Assembly (NCBI RefSeq): GCF_023006505.1
Contig: NZ_JALBGV010000008.1
Span: 1-64,000, forward strand
Direction of reading: 5' to 3'
Length of the DNA: 64,000 nucleotides
From: Neorhizobium sp. SHOUNA12A
Lineage (GTDB): Bacteria > Pseudomonadota > Alphaproteobacteria > Rhizobiales > Rhizobiaceae
How positions within the stretch are numbered: the first letter of the stretch is position 1; each line of letters starts with the position of its first letter. Shown here one piece after another: positions 17,863 through 28,300 of this stretch. The position numbers and the translations under genes are program-made. Under the pieces are notes generated by a model that saw only the letters and a program-made list of their open reading frames with translations, had not been told where the DNA came from and searched no databases.

Positions 17863-18724
17863 TGTTGCCGCTTTCTACGATGCGCGGACGGGCAGCATTC
17901 AATATGTCGTATCGGACCCGATGACGCGCAAATGCGCTATCATCGACCCGGTCCTCGATTTCGACGAGAAATCCGGCTCCACCGCCACGGTGAATGCCGA
18001 CGCGATCCTCGACCACGTAGCCTCTCGCGGGCTGACGGTGGAATGGATCCTCGACACGCATCCGCACGCGGATCATTTCTCGGCAGCACGTTACCTCAAG
18101 GCGAGGACCGGCGCGCCGACCGCGATCGGCGAGCATGTGGTGGCGGTGCAGAAAATCTGGCGACAGATCTACAACTGGCCGGATCTCGCCTGCGACGGCT
18201 CCCAATGGGACCGGCTATTGCAGGACGGCGAGACTTTCGCGATCGGCGAGCTGGAAGCGCGGGTGATGCATTCGCCCGGACACACGCTCGCCTCGATCAC
18301 CTATCTCGTCGGCGATGCGGCCTTCATTCACGACACGCTGTTCATGCCCGACACCGGCTCCGCCCGCGCCGATTTCCCCGGCGGTAGCGCCACTAACCTC
18401 TGGACGTCGATCCAGGCAATCCTGTCGCTGCCCGACGAAACTCGCCTCTTCACGGGTCATGACTACCGGCAGGGTGGCCGCGAAGCCTTGTGGCAAAGTT
18501 CGGTCGCGCAGCAGAAAGCCGATAACCCGCATGTCGCCGGCAGGTCGCAGCTGGATTTTGTCGATCTGAGGGAGACCCGCGACAGAACCTTGCCGATGCC
18601 GAAGCTGATCCTGCACGCGCTGCAGGTCAACATTCGCGGTGGCGAACTGCCGCCGGCCGAAGACAACGGGTGCCGTTACCTGAAGATTCCGCTCGACGCG
18701 TTTCCCCGTTCGGTCTGGAATTGA
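17849..18724 (+). CDS. MBL-fold persulfide dioxygenase-like protein (Blh/ETHE1 type)
   Basis: A 291-residue metallo-beta-lactamase-fold protein. The metal motif THPHADHFSAARYL (HxHxDH), the distal HSPGHTLASITYLVGD, the DTLFMPDTGSARADFPGGSA block and TGHDY are those of ETHE1/Blh persulfide dioxygenases, which oxidise glutathione persulfide to sulfite. ATG at 17849 lies inside the end of the aminotransferase gene, so the two are translationally coupled. The following gene encodes a sulfite-type exporter, which supports sulfite as the product. No rhodanese domain is fused. Confidence 0.88.
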   Translation: MHKPDVAAFYDARTGSIQYVVSDPMTRKCAIIDPVLDFDEKSGSTATVNADAILDHVASRGLTVEWILDTHPHADHFSAARYLKARTGAPTAIGEHVVAVQKIWRQIYNWPDLACDGSQWDRLLQDGETFAIGELEARVMHSPGHTLASITYLVGDAAFIHDTLFMPDTGSARADFPGGSATNLWTSIQAILSLPDETRLFTGHDYRQGGREALWQSSVAQQKADNPHVAGRSQLDFVDLRETRDRTLPMPKLILHALQVNIRGGELPPAEDNGCRYLKIPLDAFPRSVWN

Positions 18725-18731
18725 CGGCCGC

Positions 18732-19526
18732 ATGGATGGATCAATCGAGCAGGTCCTGCTTGCGATCGGCTCAGGATCGCTGATCGGTTTCACCCTCGGC
18801 CTGATCGGCGGAGGCGGCTCGATCCTCGCGACGCCGCTGCTGATCTATGTCGTTGGCGTCAAGGACGTGCATACTGCGATCGGCACCGGCGCGCTCGCCG
18901 TCTCCGTCAATGCCTATCTCAATCTCGTGGGCCATGCGGTTCGCGGCCATGTCTGGTGGCGATGCGCGTTGATCTTCACCATCGCCGGGTCGCTCGGCGC
19001 CTATTTCGGCTCCAGTCTCGGCAAGGTCGTCGAGGGCCAGGACCTTCTCTTCATGTTCGGACTGCTGATGATGTTCGTCAGCTTCGTCATGAGCAAGACA
19101 CGCAGCCAGATCGGCATCACGCCGCAATCCCTGACGGTCCGCACCCATGGAAAGACCAGCCTGGTTGCCTTGCTGACCGGCCTCTGTTCCGGTTTCTTCG
19201 GCATCGGCGGTGGCTTCCTGATCGTGCCGGGACTGCTGTTCTCTACCGGCATGCCGCTGATCAACGCGGTCGGTTCGTCTCTCCTCGCCGTCGGCACGTT
19301 CGGCCTCACGACAGCGGCCAACTACGCCTTGTCCGGGCTGGTGGACTGGCAGGTCGCGGGATATTTCATTGCTGGCGGCGTTGGCGGCGGGACGCTCGGC
19401 ACGATAACCGCCACGCGGCTCTCTACGCATCGCAATACGCTGGCGCAGATCTTCCGATGGATCATCTTTTCCGTCAGCCTCTATGTGCTGTGGCGAAGCT
19501 ACGCTGCACTGCCTTGGACAAGATGA
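18732..19526 (+). CDS. TauE/SafE family sulfite exporter
   Basis: A 264-residue membrane protein with two copies of the TauE/SafE (DUF81) repeat, each with a glycine-rich motif (TLGLIGGGGSILATPLLIY and GFFGIGGGFLIVPGLLF), and about eight hydrophobic segments. Family members export sulfite or sulfoacetate, or move related anions. It starts 7 nt after the persulfide-dioxygenase stop, so it is the last gene of the sulfur operon. Export of the sulfite produced by the preceding enzyme is the natural reading. Confidence 0.88.
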   Translation: MDGSIEQVLLAIGSGSLIGFTLGLIGGGGSILATPLLIYVVGVKDVHTAIGTGALAVSVNAYLNLVGHAVRGHVWWRCALIFTIAGSLGAYFGSSLGKVVEGQDLLFMFGLLMMFVSFVMSKTRSQIGITPQSLTVRTHGKTSLVALLTGLCSGFFGIGGGFLIVPGLLFSTGMPLINAVGSSLLAVGTFGLTTAANYALSGLVDWQVAGYFIAGGVGGGTLGTITATRLSTHRNTLAQIFRWIIFSVSLYVLWRSYAALPWTR

Positions 19527-19584
19527 TCGCAAAACCTCAGGTAGCGGGGAATTGTGGAAGCGAGACGTAGCCAGCATATGACAA

Positions 19585-19610
19585 AAGGGCCCCGATCGAT
19601 CGGAGCCCTT
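19585..19610. terminator. terminator of groEL (bidirectional)
   Basis: An inverted repeat AAGGGCYCCGAT/ATCGGRGCCCTT of about 12 bp with one mismatch lies 41 nt past the groEL stop. On the minus strand it is followed by TTTTG. It also lies 59 nt after the TauE gene, so it can terminate transcription from both converging operons. Confidence 0.7.
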
Positions 19611-19650
19611 CACCGCAAACGGCTTATTCGAGTTCCCGATTGGGAACCGT

Positions 19651-21351
<1,701 letters not shown>

Positions 21352-21648
21352 TCAGGCGATGACGCCCATGACGTCTGCTTCCTTCATGATCAACAGGTCT
21401 TCGCCGTTGAACTTGATCTCGGTGCCGGACCATTTGCCGAACAGGATGCGGTCGCCGGCCTTGACATCGAGGGGAACGATCTTGCCGCTCTCGTCACGTG
21501 CTCCGGTGCCGACGGCGACGATCTCGCCTTCCTGCGGCTTTTCCTTGGCGGTATCGGGAATGATGATCCCGCCCTTGGTCTTGGCTTCAGCCTCGATACG
21601 GCGCACGACGACGCGGTCGTGCAACGGCCGAAAAATGGTATTATTCAT
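21352..21648 (-). CDS. groS: co-chaperonin GroES (10 kDa)
   Basis: A 98-residue Gro[22 protein letters not shown], the mobile loop [17 protein letters not shown], and [20 protein letters not shown]. The ATG at 21648 is chosen because it matches the family start and has AAGGAA upstream; the frame runs open to 21708. It caps the GroEL ring in an ATP-dependent cycle. The 5' leader holds the CIRCE operator, so heat-shock control through HrcA is expected. Confidence 0.97.
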   Translation of the reverse strand: MNNTIFRPLHDRVVVRRIEAEAKTKGGIIIPDTAKEKPQEGEIVAVGTGARDESGKIVPLDVKAGDRILFGKWSGTEIKFNGEDLLIMKEADVMGVIA

Positions 21649-21701
21649 TTGGGTTCCTTGGCGAGAGCGCAGCCCAATGGCGGGTTCCCGATCGGATATC
21701 C

Positions 21702-21728
21702 TTAGCACTCTTATGCTGAGAGTGCTAG
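21702..21728. promoter_or_regulatory. CIRCE element (HrcA operator)
   Basis: TTAGCACTC-N9-GAGTGCTAG matches the CIRCE consensus (TTAGCACTC-N9-GAGTGCTAA) in 17 of 18 arm positions. It lies 54 nt upstream of the groES start on the minus strand. HrcA repression of this groESL operon is therefore expected. Confidence 0.95.
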
Positions 21729-21887
21729 AGCGATTCGTGCCTTAGTTGTGATCCGCCATCTGTGGCGACTCCATGGATTTCATCGCTGTAAGCCGCCGTC
21801 AACTCCGCTCTATCCGGGACGGCGCCTCCCTTTGCTGGAGGTACACGCCGCTGCCATCGAGACTGCCGCAGATCCCTTGCCACGCCG

Positions 21888-22496
21888 CTAGCAGAAGCCG
21901 TTGAGCTTGAGGATCTTATGGGCGTCAATCGACGCCCGAAGCTCGTCCTCCGAGTTGCGCTCTCCATGGTTTGCGTCCGGATGGTGCATCTTGAGCCTCT
22001 GCTTGTAGCGGCTTCTGATCTCCTCCGGCGTTGCATCCGGCGAAAGATCGAGGGTCTCGAAAGCCTTGGCCTCCAATACCTTGAGCTTGCGTCGCTGAAG
22101 ATCCACCTGCGCCGCCTGGCGTTCTGCAGCGCTTTTACGTGCGTTCGTTGCCTTTGCAGAACCGGAGCGAGCCGTCGACGGGAGCGGCATTTCCGACGCG
22201 CGATTGATACCAGTACCCCAAGTCGGGCGGCTGCCGTTTGCCGCCTCCGTCTGATAGCGCCTAATTAAAGGGTCAGACAGATTTGGCGCAAAGTTATAAC
22301 CTTTGCCATATTCCCTTACATGCTCGGGACAGAACAGCAGATACAGCCCTTCAGCATCTCGCCCGACGGGAGCGCGATGGGTGCCATTCTTTTCGCACCC
22401 GTCCCATTGGCATTTCGCACGGCTTGGTTCGTGGTCCGGGGCCGGTTTTTTGCGGGTCGACCGCAGGCCAACAAATATCTTTGAATCAGACGTCAT
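21888..22496 (-). CDS. J-domain protein (DnaJ-like) with N-terminal Cys motif
   Basis: A 202-residue protein with a C-terminal J domain: AFETLDLSPDATPEEIRSRY, then KQRLKMHHPDAN, with the essential HPD at residues 172-174. The N-terminal part has Cys29, Cys33 and a CPEH at 56-59, a possible zinc-binding knuckle, then a variable linker of about 60 residues. Rhizobial genomes carry similar J proteins as DnaK partners. It is transcribed toward groESL but separated from it by the CIRCE promoter, so it is a separate unit. No DnaK gene is in the window. Confidence 0.85.
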   Translation of the reverse strand: MTSDSKIFVGLRSTRKKPAPDHEPSRAKCQWDGCEKNGTHRAPVGRDAEGLYLLFCPEHVREYGKGYNFAPNLSDPLIRRYQTEAANGSRPTWGTGINRASEMPLPSTARSGSAKATNARKSAAERQAAQVDLQRRKLKVLEAKAFETLDLSPDATPEEIRSRYKQRLKMHHPDANHGERNSEDELRASIDAHKILKLNGFC

Positions 22497-22663
22497 CGCG
22501 CCTTATACGACCGGCCAATCCTCTCGGCAACGAATATGGATCGCCCAACCGCATAGATTTTCGAACTGGGGGGATCGCCGGATGTCGTCGAAGCGACTGA
22601 AAGCAGGGATTTGGGCCGTTTCAGCCGCATGATGTTCTCCGACACGATCCTGCAGATTGCGGA

Positions 22664-23920
22664 TTAGCGAAAACGGGCGGCGGACAGCGCGGATAGATCG
22701 ATGGCACATTGGCGCCCAGCGATCAGGCCTGCAACAAGCGCGCCGCTAACCGGTCCGGCTGCAAGGCCGACATGACCGTGGCCAAAGGCATGAACGATAT
22801 CTTCGGAAGACCGCGAGAATCCGATCACCGGAAGGCCGTCCGCAGTCGAGGGACGATGCCCCATCCACCGGTCGATACTTCTGTCCTCGGATATATCCGA
22901 CAGTGCCGGATATGTTCCTTTCGCGTGTTTCAACAGGATGTCGGCGCGGATCCAGTTCGGTCTTTCCTCGACGCTTGCCAGCTCGACCTGTCCGGCAATG
23001 CGAAGTCCGGCAAGCGTCGGATTGTTGCCCATCCTGCCGTCGCTCGGCATGATCGGCATCTCCCCCTTTGCCAGATGATAGGGAACGACCACGTGGTAAC
23101 CGCGCTCGCTCTGCATCGGGATTGTGTCATCGGCGAGCGCCGCTAGCTTTTTCGAGTGTATTCCGGCAGCGATGACGGCCTTGTCGCATGCCACGATGCC
23201 CGCTTCTGTCCGGACACCGGAAAGCCGGTTGCCGGCAAGATTGAAACCGGTCGCCCTTGCATTGATGCGCTGGGCGCCGAGATCCACCGCATGATCGACC
23301 ATTGCTGCGACATAGCCTCCCGGATCCACGCAATGACCGCCATCCTCGACGAAGGCAGCAAAGGAGTAGCGGGGTGAAAGATTGGGCTCGAGTTCGTGCA
23401 GTTCGGCTGAGGATAGCTCTCGATAGGAAACGCCGTTGTCGCGCCGCAGGCGCCACGCAAAAGCCTCGGCCTCGAAAGCCGCGCGATCCCGGTACACGTA
23501 GAGCAGGCCTTTACGGCGGATTAGGTCCGGCCGTCCGATTTTTTCCGCCAGTGCCGCATGCCGGGATGGAGCATCATGCAGGAGGCTCGCCAGAATTCTC
23601 GCGGTCCGTTCGACCTTGGCTTCCGTCGAACCGGCCAGCACGAAGCGCAGCAGCCAGGGCGCGAGACGCACCAGGTGCCGCCAGCGGATGGTCAGCGGTC
23701 CGGAGGGGTCGGCAAGATAGCCCGGCACCTTCCTCCAGAGGCCCGGCATCGACATCGGGATGATCGAGGCAGGGCTCAACCAACCGCTGTTGCCATAACT
23801 TGCGGCGTGGCGACCGCCGGGCTGTTCGGGTTCGACGATGGTGACCTCGTGCCCGTCTCTCAACAGCTCGAGTGCCGTCGCTGCGCCGACGATACCCGCT
23901 CCAATGACCACTACATGCAT
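22664..23920 (-). CDS. FAD-dependent D-amino-acid dehydrogenase-like oxidoreductase (DadA family)
   Basis: A 418-residue DAO/DadA-family flavoprotein: Rossmann motif VIGAGIVGAATALELLRDG, then EPEQPGGRHAASYGNSGWLS near residue 40, and a C-terminal FAD loop DGLPVIGFSRSSEDIVHAFG, GHGHVGLAAGPVSG. DadA enzymes oxidise D-amino acids to 2-oxo acids and ammonia, passing electrons to the quinone pool. It is the last gene of the TctABC operon, 34 nt after tctA, so the imported compound may be an amino-acid-like acid. The exact substrate is unknown. Confidence 0.85.
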   Translation of the reverse strand: MHVVVIGAGIVGAATALELLRDGHEVTIVEPEQPGGRHAASYGNSGWLSPASIIPMSMPGLWRKVPGYLADPSGPLTIRWRHLVRLAPWLLRFVLAGSTEAKVERTARILASLLHDAPSRHAALAEKIGRPDLIRRKGLLYVYRDRAAFEAEAFAWRLRRDNGVSYRELSSAELHELEPNLSPRYSFAAFVEDGGHCVDPGGYVAAMVDHAVDLGAQRINARATGFNLAGNRLSGVRTEAGIVACDKAVIAAGIHSKKLAALADDTIPMQSERGYHVVVPYHLAKGEMPIMPSDGRMGNNPTLAGLRIAGQVELASVEERPNWIRADILLKHAKGTYPALSDISEDRSIDRWMGHRPSTADGLPVIGFSRSSEDIVHAFGHGHVGLAAGPVSGALVAGLIAGRQCAIDLSALSAARFR

Positions 23921-23954
23921 GGTGTTTCACTCTGCGTGTCCAGAATAAGCCGGT

Positions 23955-25454
23955 TCATTCCTGAAATGCCTCTTCGCGGACGGCCTTGATCTTCGGCAGT
24001 GCGACCGCGAGGATGGCGAGCACAGCAAGGACAAGCAGACCCGCCGAAATCGGACGATCGACAAAAATGCCGTGATTGCCACGGGCGAGGAACATGGCCC
24101 TACGGAAATTCTCTTCCATCATCGGCCCAAGAATGAGGCCCATCACCAGTGGTGCCGGATCGCAATCAAGCTTGGCGAAGATGTAGCCGGCGACGCCGAA
24201 GGCTCCAAGCAACCAAAGATCGAAGACCGAGTTGCTGAGCGAGAATGCGCCAATCGAGCAGAACACCACGATAGCCGGAAAGAGATAATGGAAAGGCATC
24301 GTCAATAAGCGGGTCCAGATGCCGATCAGTGGCAGGTTCAAGACCAGCAGCATGACATTGCCGACCCACATCGACACGATGACGCCCCAGAACACGTCGG
24401 GATGTTCGGAAATCAGCGTCGGCCCGGGTGCGATACCTTGCATGATCAGGGCGCCGAACATCAAGGCCATGACGGCGTTGGCCGGTAGGCCGAGCGTGAG
24501 CAGCGGGACGAACGAGGTCTGCGCACCGGCATTGTTGGCGCTCTCGGGCGATGCAACGCCTTCGATCGCACCACCGCCGAAACCTTCGGGCGGATTGGCA
24601 ACGCGCTTCTCTATGGCATAGGCGGCGAAGGCAGCGAGAAGCGCGCCTCCACCCGGCAGAAGTCCCAGCACGGAACCGATCCCGGTGCCACGAAGGATCG
24701 GCGCAACCATCCTGCGCCAGTCTTCCCGCGACGGGATCATCGAGAAGAATGGCGCGTTGATGGCCGTGCGGCTTTCCGGGTTTTCCAGATCCTTGATCAA
24801 CTCGCCGATGCCGAATAATCCCATCGCCACCACGACGAAATTGATACCGCTCGACATCTCTTCAAAACCGAGCGTGAAGCGCGGCACGGCAGTTTGCACA
24901 TCCTGGCCGACAAGGCCGACCAGAATGCCGATGAAGACCATGGCAAGTGCCTTCGGCAGCGATCCGCGCGAAAGCACGACCGAGGCGACAAGCCCGAGGA
25001 TCATCAGGGAGAAGTACTCCGCGGGGCCGAACAGCAATCCAATTTCGGCAAGCGAGGGCGCGAACAATGCCAGCAACAGCGTGGCGACGGTACCGGCAAA
25101 AAAGGAGCCGATCGCCGCCGTCGACAATGCCACGCCCGCGCGTCCGTTGCGGGCCATCTTGTAGCCGTCGATCGCTGTCACCACGGACGATGCTTCACCG
25201 GGCAGATTGAGAAGGATGGCCGTTGTCGAACCGCCATATTGCGCACCGTAATAGATGCCTGCCATCATGATCAGCGACGTCACCGGTTCAAGTCCGATGG
25301 TGAAAGGCAGGAGGATGGCCATTGTGGCGGCGGGCCCGAGGCCCGGCAGGACGCCGACAAGGGTCCCGAGCAGCGTGCCGATCAGGCACCAGAACAGGTT
25401 CGTCGGCAGGATTGCCTGGTCAAAGCCGAGTAGCAGCGCGTTCAGTGTGTCCAT
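23955..25454 (-). CDS. tctA: tripartite tricarboxylate transporter, large membrane subunit (TctA)
   Basis: A 499-residue TctA subunit: the N-terminal GVLPGLGPAATMAILLPF motif, GIYYGAQYGGSTTAILLNLPG, and the internal repeat GLLPGGGALLAAFAAYAIEK. Ten to twelve hydrophobic segments form the channel. It pairs with the small subunit TctB, 9 nt upstream, and the binding protein TctC further up the same operon. These secondary importers take up carboxylates such as citrate, tartrate or aromatic acids. Confidence 0.95.
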   Translation of the reverse strand: MDTLNALLLGFDQAILPTNLFWCLIGTLLGTLVGVLPGLGPAATMAILLPFTIGLEPVTSLIMMAGIYYGAQYGGSTTAILLNLPGEASSVVTAIDGYKMARNGRAGVALSTAAIGSFFAGTVATLLLALFAPSLAEIGLLFGPAEYFSLMILGLVASVVLSRGSLPKALAMVFIGILVGLVGQDVQTAVPRFTLGFEEMSSGINFVVVAMGLFGIGELIKDLENPESRTAINAPFFSMIPSREDWRRMVAPILRGTGIGSVLGLLPGGGALLAAFAAYAIEKRVANPPEGFGGGAIEGVASPESANNAGAQTSFVPLLTLGLPANAVMALMFGALIMQGIAPGPTLISEHPDVFWGVIVSMWVGNVMLLVLNLPLIGIWTRLLTMPFHYLFPAIVVFCSIGAFSLSNSVFDLWLLGAFGVAGYIFAKLDCDPAPLVMGLILGPMMEENFRRAMFLARGNHGIFVDRPISAGLLVLAVLAILAVALPKIKAVREEAFQE

Positions 25455-25463
25455 GTGATCGTC

Positions 25464-25928
25464 CTAAAGTCCGAACCAGGGACCAATGATGGCAACTGGC
25501 ATGCCAAGCCCTTTGACGAAGGCTAGGCTGCAGGCCGTGCCCAGCCCGAGCCCGTACAACATCGATTTCACCGGCCGTAAAGGGCGCGACGCCAACGAGG
25601 AGATGACGCAGCAACAGAAGACCGCCGGCAGCAACCCTCCTCCACGAATGACCAGCCCAAACACCACTATCGCTGCAATGATGAACGTGACCTTCGATGA
25701 ATAAAGGCTCGGTTGTTCTTTGCTGATGTCATGTTTCTCGGCCGTGAAGGCGACAATAACGCCCATGGCAATCAGCGCCGAGGCGACCAGGCCCGGAAAT
25801 GCACCGGGACCGATTTTGCGCCAGGTACCATAGGAGAGATCGAGACTGCTCAACAGAAAAGCGGCGCCGATCAATACGAACAAGAGCCCTGCGATCAATT
25901 GCGGATTGAAACGTGAGGTCATGGGCAT
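25464..25928 (-). CDS. tctB: tripartite tricarboxylate transporter, small subunit (TctB)
   Basis: A 154-residue four-helix membrane protein of the TctB type: helix 1 LIAGLLFVLIGAAFLLSS, the YGTWRKIGPGAFPGLVASA motif that marks the family, then helices around VTFIIAAIVVFGLVIRG, FCCCVISSLASRPLRP and the end. It overlaps the molybdopterin oxidoreductase stop by 10 nt and precedes tctA by 9 nt. The interposed oxidoreductase between tctC and tctB is unusual. Confidence 0.92.
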   Translation of the reverse strand: MPMTSRFNPQLIAGLLFVLIGAAFLLSSLDLSYGTWRKIGPGAFPGLVASALIAMGVIVAFTAEKHDISKEQPSLYSSKVTFIIAAIVVFGLVIRGGGLLPAVFCCCVISSLASRPLRPVKSMLYGLGLGTACSLAFVKGLGMPVAIIGPWFGL

Positions 25929-28300
25929 TCCTTTCCGTGAGCGTCATTCAATCGCGGGTCGGGGACCAGATCCGGCGGGCGGTAGGCTCGCACCTGCGGC
26001 GGTGTGCCGATGAAACGGGAAATCTCGACAAGGCATGAGTTCGGGCTTGGCCCCTGCGTGAGGCGGGAGGTTCCATGATCCGGCGTCAGGACATTCGGAT
26101 TGCCGTTCAGTTCCAGCGAACCCGGCGTCGAGGGATCCGCCGGATCGAACCAGGCGCCCGTCGCCAACTGCACGACGCCGGGCATGACGGCATCGGTGAT
26201 GGCAACGACCGCCAGGCATGCACCGCGGGTGTTGGAAATGGTCACCACCTCGCCTTGCGCCAGTCCGCGAGCCGCGGCGTCGTCGGGATGAATGCGCACC
26301 GGCTGGCGGCCACCGCTTTTGGTCCGGCGCGACGGTGCCGCATGGTCCCACTGGCTGTGTAGCTTGTCATGCGGCTGGCAGGACAGGAGATGCAGTGGAT
26401 AGACGTCCGCCAGTTTGCCCCCCAGCCATTCGGCCGGTTCCACCCACGCCGGATGGCCAGGGCAATCGACATAGTCGAAGCCGGCAATGAGTACCGAGGA
26501 AAGCTCGATCAGACCGGACGGCGTGCGCAGCGGATGGGCAACCGGGTCCGCGCGAAATGCGGAAAGGAAAGGCCGTTCCGCGTTTTGACTTTCCACCTCA
26601 ATCAGTCCCACATTCCGAAACGTCAAAAAATCGGGCAGAGAAATGTCGCCTGCCGCGGCATTCGCCTGCACGTCGGCATAAAGCTTCTCCAGCCATTCGG
26701 ATTCGCTCAATCCACCGGTGAATGCCGCCTCAGTCCCAAGCTTTGCCGCAACGCGACGCAGGATCTCGTGATCCGAGAATACGTCCGCAGGTGGCGCCGT
26801 TATTCGTGTCGAATATCCGAGAAAACCGTCGCGGCCGCTGGCAACCAGATCGTCGCGTTCCAGGAATGTCGAGGCCGGCAATACGATGTCGGCATGCCGG
26901 GCGTGGGCATTCCACCAATGCTCGTGAACGATGATCGTTTCAGGCTTCTGCCAAGCCTCAACCAGTCGATTGAGATCCTGATGATGGTGAAAGGGATTGC
27001 CGCCAGCCCAATAAATCAGCCTTATGTCCGGATAGATCCGTTTTTTGCCGTCATGGTCGTATTCCGCTCCCGGCGAAAGCAGCATGTCGGCAATTCGGGC
27101 GACCGGAATGTAGTCGGAAATCGCATTCTGCCCCTGCGGTAGCGCCGGCCATTTCACGGCCGGCGCCGGCTGGCCAATGCCCGATACGGATGCATAACCG
27201 AAACCAAACCCTCCGCCAGGCAAACCGATGCGACCGAGCAGCGATGCCACCACGATTGCCGCCCAATAGGCCTGTTCGCCATGGTCGGCGCGTTGCAGCG
27301 CCCATGCCATCATGATGAAGGTTTTTCGCGAGGCCATGGTCCGGGCAAGGGTGAGGATGTCCTGCGTTTCAAGACCCGTAATGCCGGCTGCCCAGGCGAC
27401 ATCCTTGATGACGCCGTCCACATTGCCAAACAGATAATCCTGCAATGTCTCGAAGCCAACGGTGTAGCGTCCGATGAACCCCGCGTCGTAACGATCCTCC
27501 TTTATCAGCACATGGGCGATGGCCAGCAGCAGGGCGGCGTCCGTCCCGGGCCTGAGAGACATCCACTGGGCATCGAGCTCGCCGGCGGCGTCATCTCGGA
27601 CGGGTCCGACGTTGATGAAATGGGCGCCGGCCTCCTTGCAATCAAGCAGACCCTGGCGGGTTTCATGCCGCGAAACGCCGCCGGCATTGACCTGAGCGTT
27701 GCGAAGCGGAGTGCCGCCGAACATCACGATCAGATCCGCATGGCCGACGATCTGGCTCCATGGGCTATGGCCGGTAATCAGCCCATCGGTGGAGCCGATG
27801 ACGTGCGGCAGGATGATTTCGCCGGCGGCATAACTATAGCTCTGGACGGAACGAACGGAACCGCCGTTCATGTTGAAAAAGCGTTTCAGCTGGCTTTGCG
27901 CATGATGAAATCGCCCGGCGCTCGACCAGCCGTAGGAGCCGGAAAAAATCGCGCCGTTGCCGTGCTCGTCCCTAACGCGGCGAATTTCGCCGGCGACCAG
28001 TTCAAGTGCTTCATCCCAGGAAACTTCGACAAATGCCTCGGCTCCCCGCCGGCCGGCACGATTACCCGGTCCCTTTTCAAGGAAGGATCGCCTGACCGCC
28101 GGTCTGAGGATGCGGCACGGCGCGAGCCTGTCGGCTGAAAGTTCCCCGCCGAATTGAACGGGGTTGGGATCGCCCGCGATCGGGCGAATGGCGCCATCCA
28201 AGCCATCATGGCTGTAGAACCCCCAATGGGTTCCGACATGGCGCCGGTCTGCCGAAGGCTCCGAATGTTGCGCGGTTTTCGGAGCCTTCGTCATCTTCAT
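25919..28300 (-). CDS. molybdopterin oxidoreductase, DMSO/TMAO/biotin-sulfoxide reductase type
   Basis: A 793-residue enzyme of the DMSO-reductase family with no N-terminal Fe-S Cys motif. The N-terminus THWGFYSHDGL matches the BisC/TorA/DorA group, and GSYGWSSAGRFHHAQSQ contains the Ser that ligates Mo in this group. Other cofactor blocks are GGTPLRNAQVNAGG, WALQRADHGEQAYWA and the C-terminal domain SCQPHDKLHSQWDHA. No Tat signal is seen, so it is probably cytoplasmic like BisC and may reduce S- or N-oxides, or run in reverse. It sits between tctC and tctB with overlaps of 4 and 10 nt, so its job is tied to the imported solute. Confidence 0.9.
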   Translation of the reverse strand: MKMTKAPKTAQHSEPSADRRHVGTHWGFYSHDGLDGAIRPIAGDPNPVQFGGELSADRLAPCRILRPAVRRSFLEKGPGNRAGRRGAEAFVEVSWDEALELVAGEIRRVRDEHGNGAIFSGSYGWSSAGRFHHAQSQLKRFFNMNGGSVRSVQSYSYAAGEIILPHVIGSTDGLITGHSPWSQIVGHADLIVMFGGTPLRNAQVNAGGVSRHETRQGLLDCKEAGAHFINVGPVRDDAAGELDAQWMSLRPGTDAALLLAIAHVLIKEDRYDAGFIGRYTVGFETLQDYLFGNVDGVIKDVAWAAGITGLETQDILTLARTMASRKTFIMMAWALQRADHGEQAYWAAIVVASLLGRIGLPGGGFGFGYASVSGIGQPAPAVKWPALPQGQNAISDYIPVARIADMLLSPGAEYDHDGKKRIYPDIRLIYWAGGNPFHHHQDLNRLVEAWQKPETIIVHEHWWNAHARHADIVLPASTFLERDDLVASGRDGFLGYSTRITAPPADVFSDHEILRRVAAKLGTEAAFTGGLSESEWLEKLYADVQANAAAGDISLPDFLTFRNVGLIEVESQNAERPFLSAFRADPVAHPLRTPSGLIELSSVLIAGFDYVDCPGHPAWVEPAEWLGGKLADVYPLHLLSCQPHDKLHSQWDHAAPSRRTKSGGRQPVRIHPDDAAARGLAQGEVVTISNTRGACLAVVAITDAVMPGVVQLATGAWFDPADPSTPGSLELNGNPNVLTPDHGTSRLTQGPSPNSCLVEISRFIGTPPQVRAYRPPDLVPDPRLNDAHGKECP

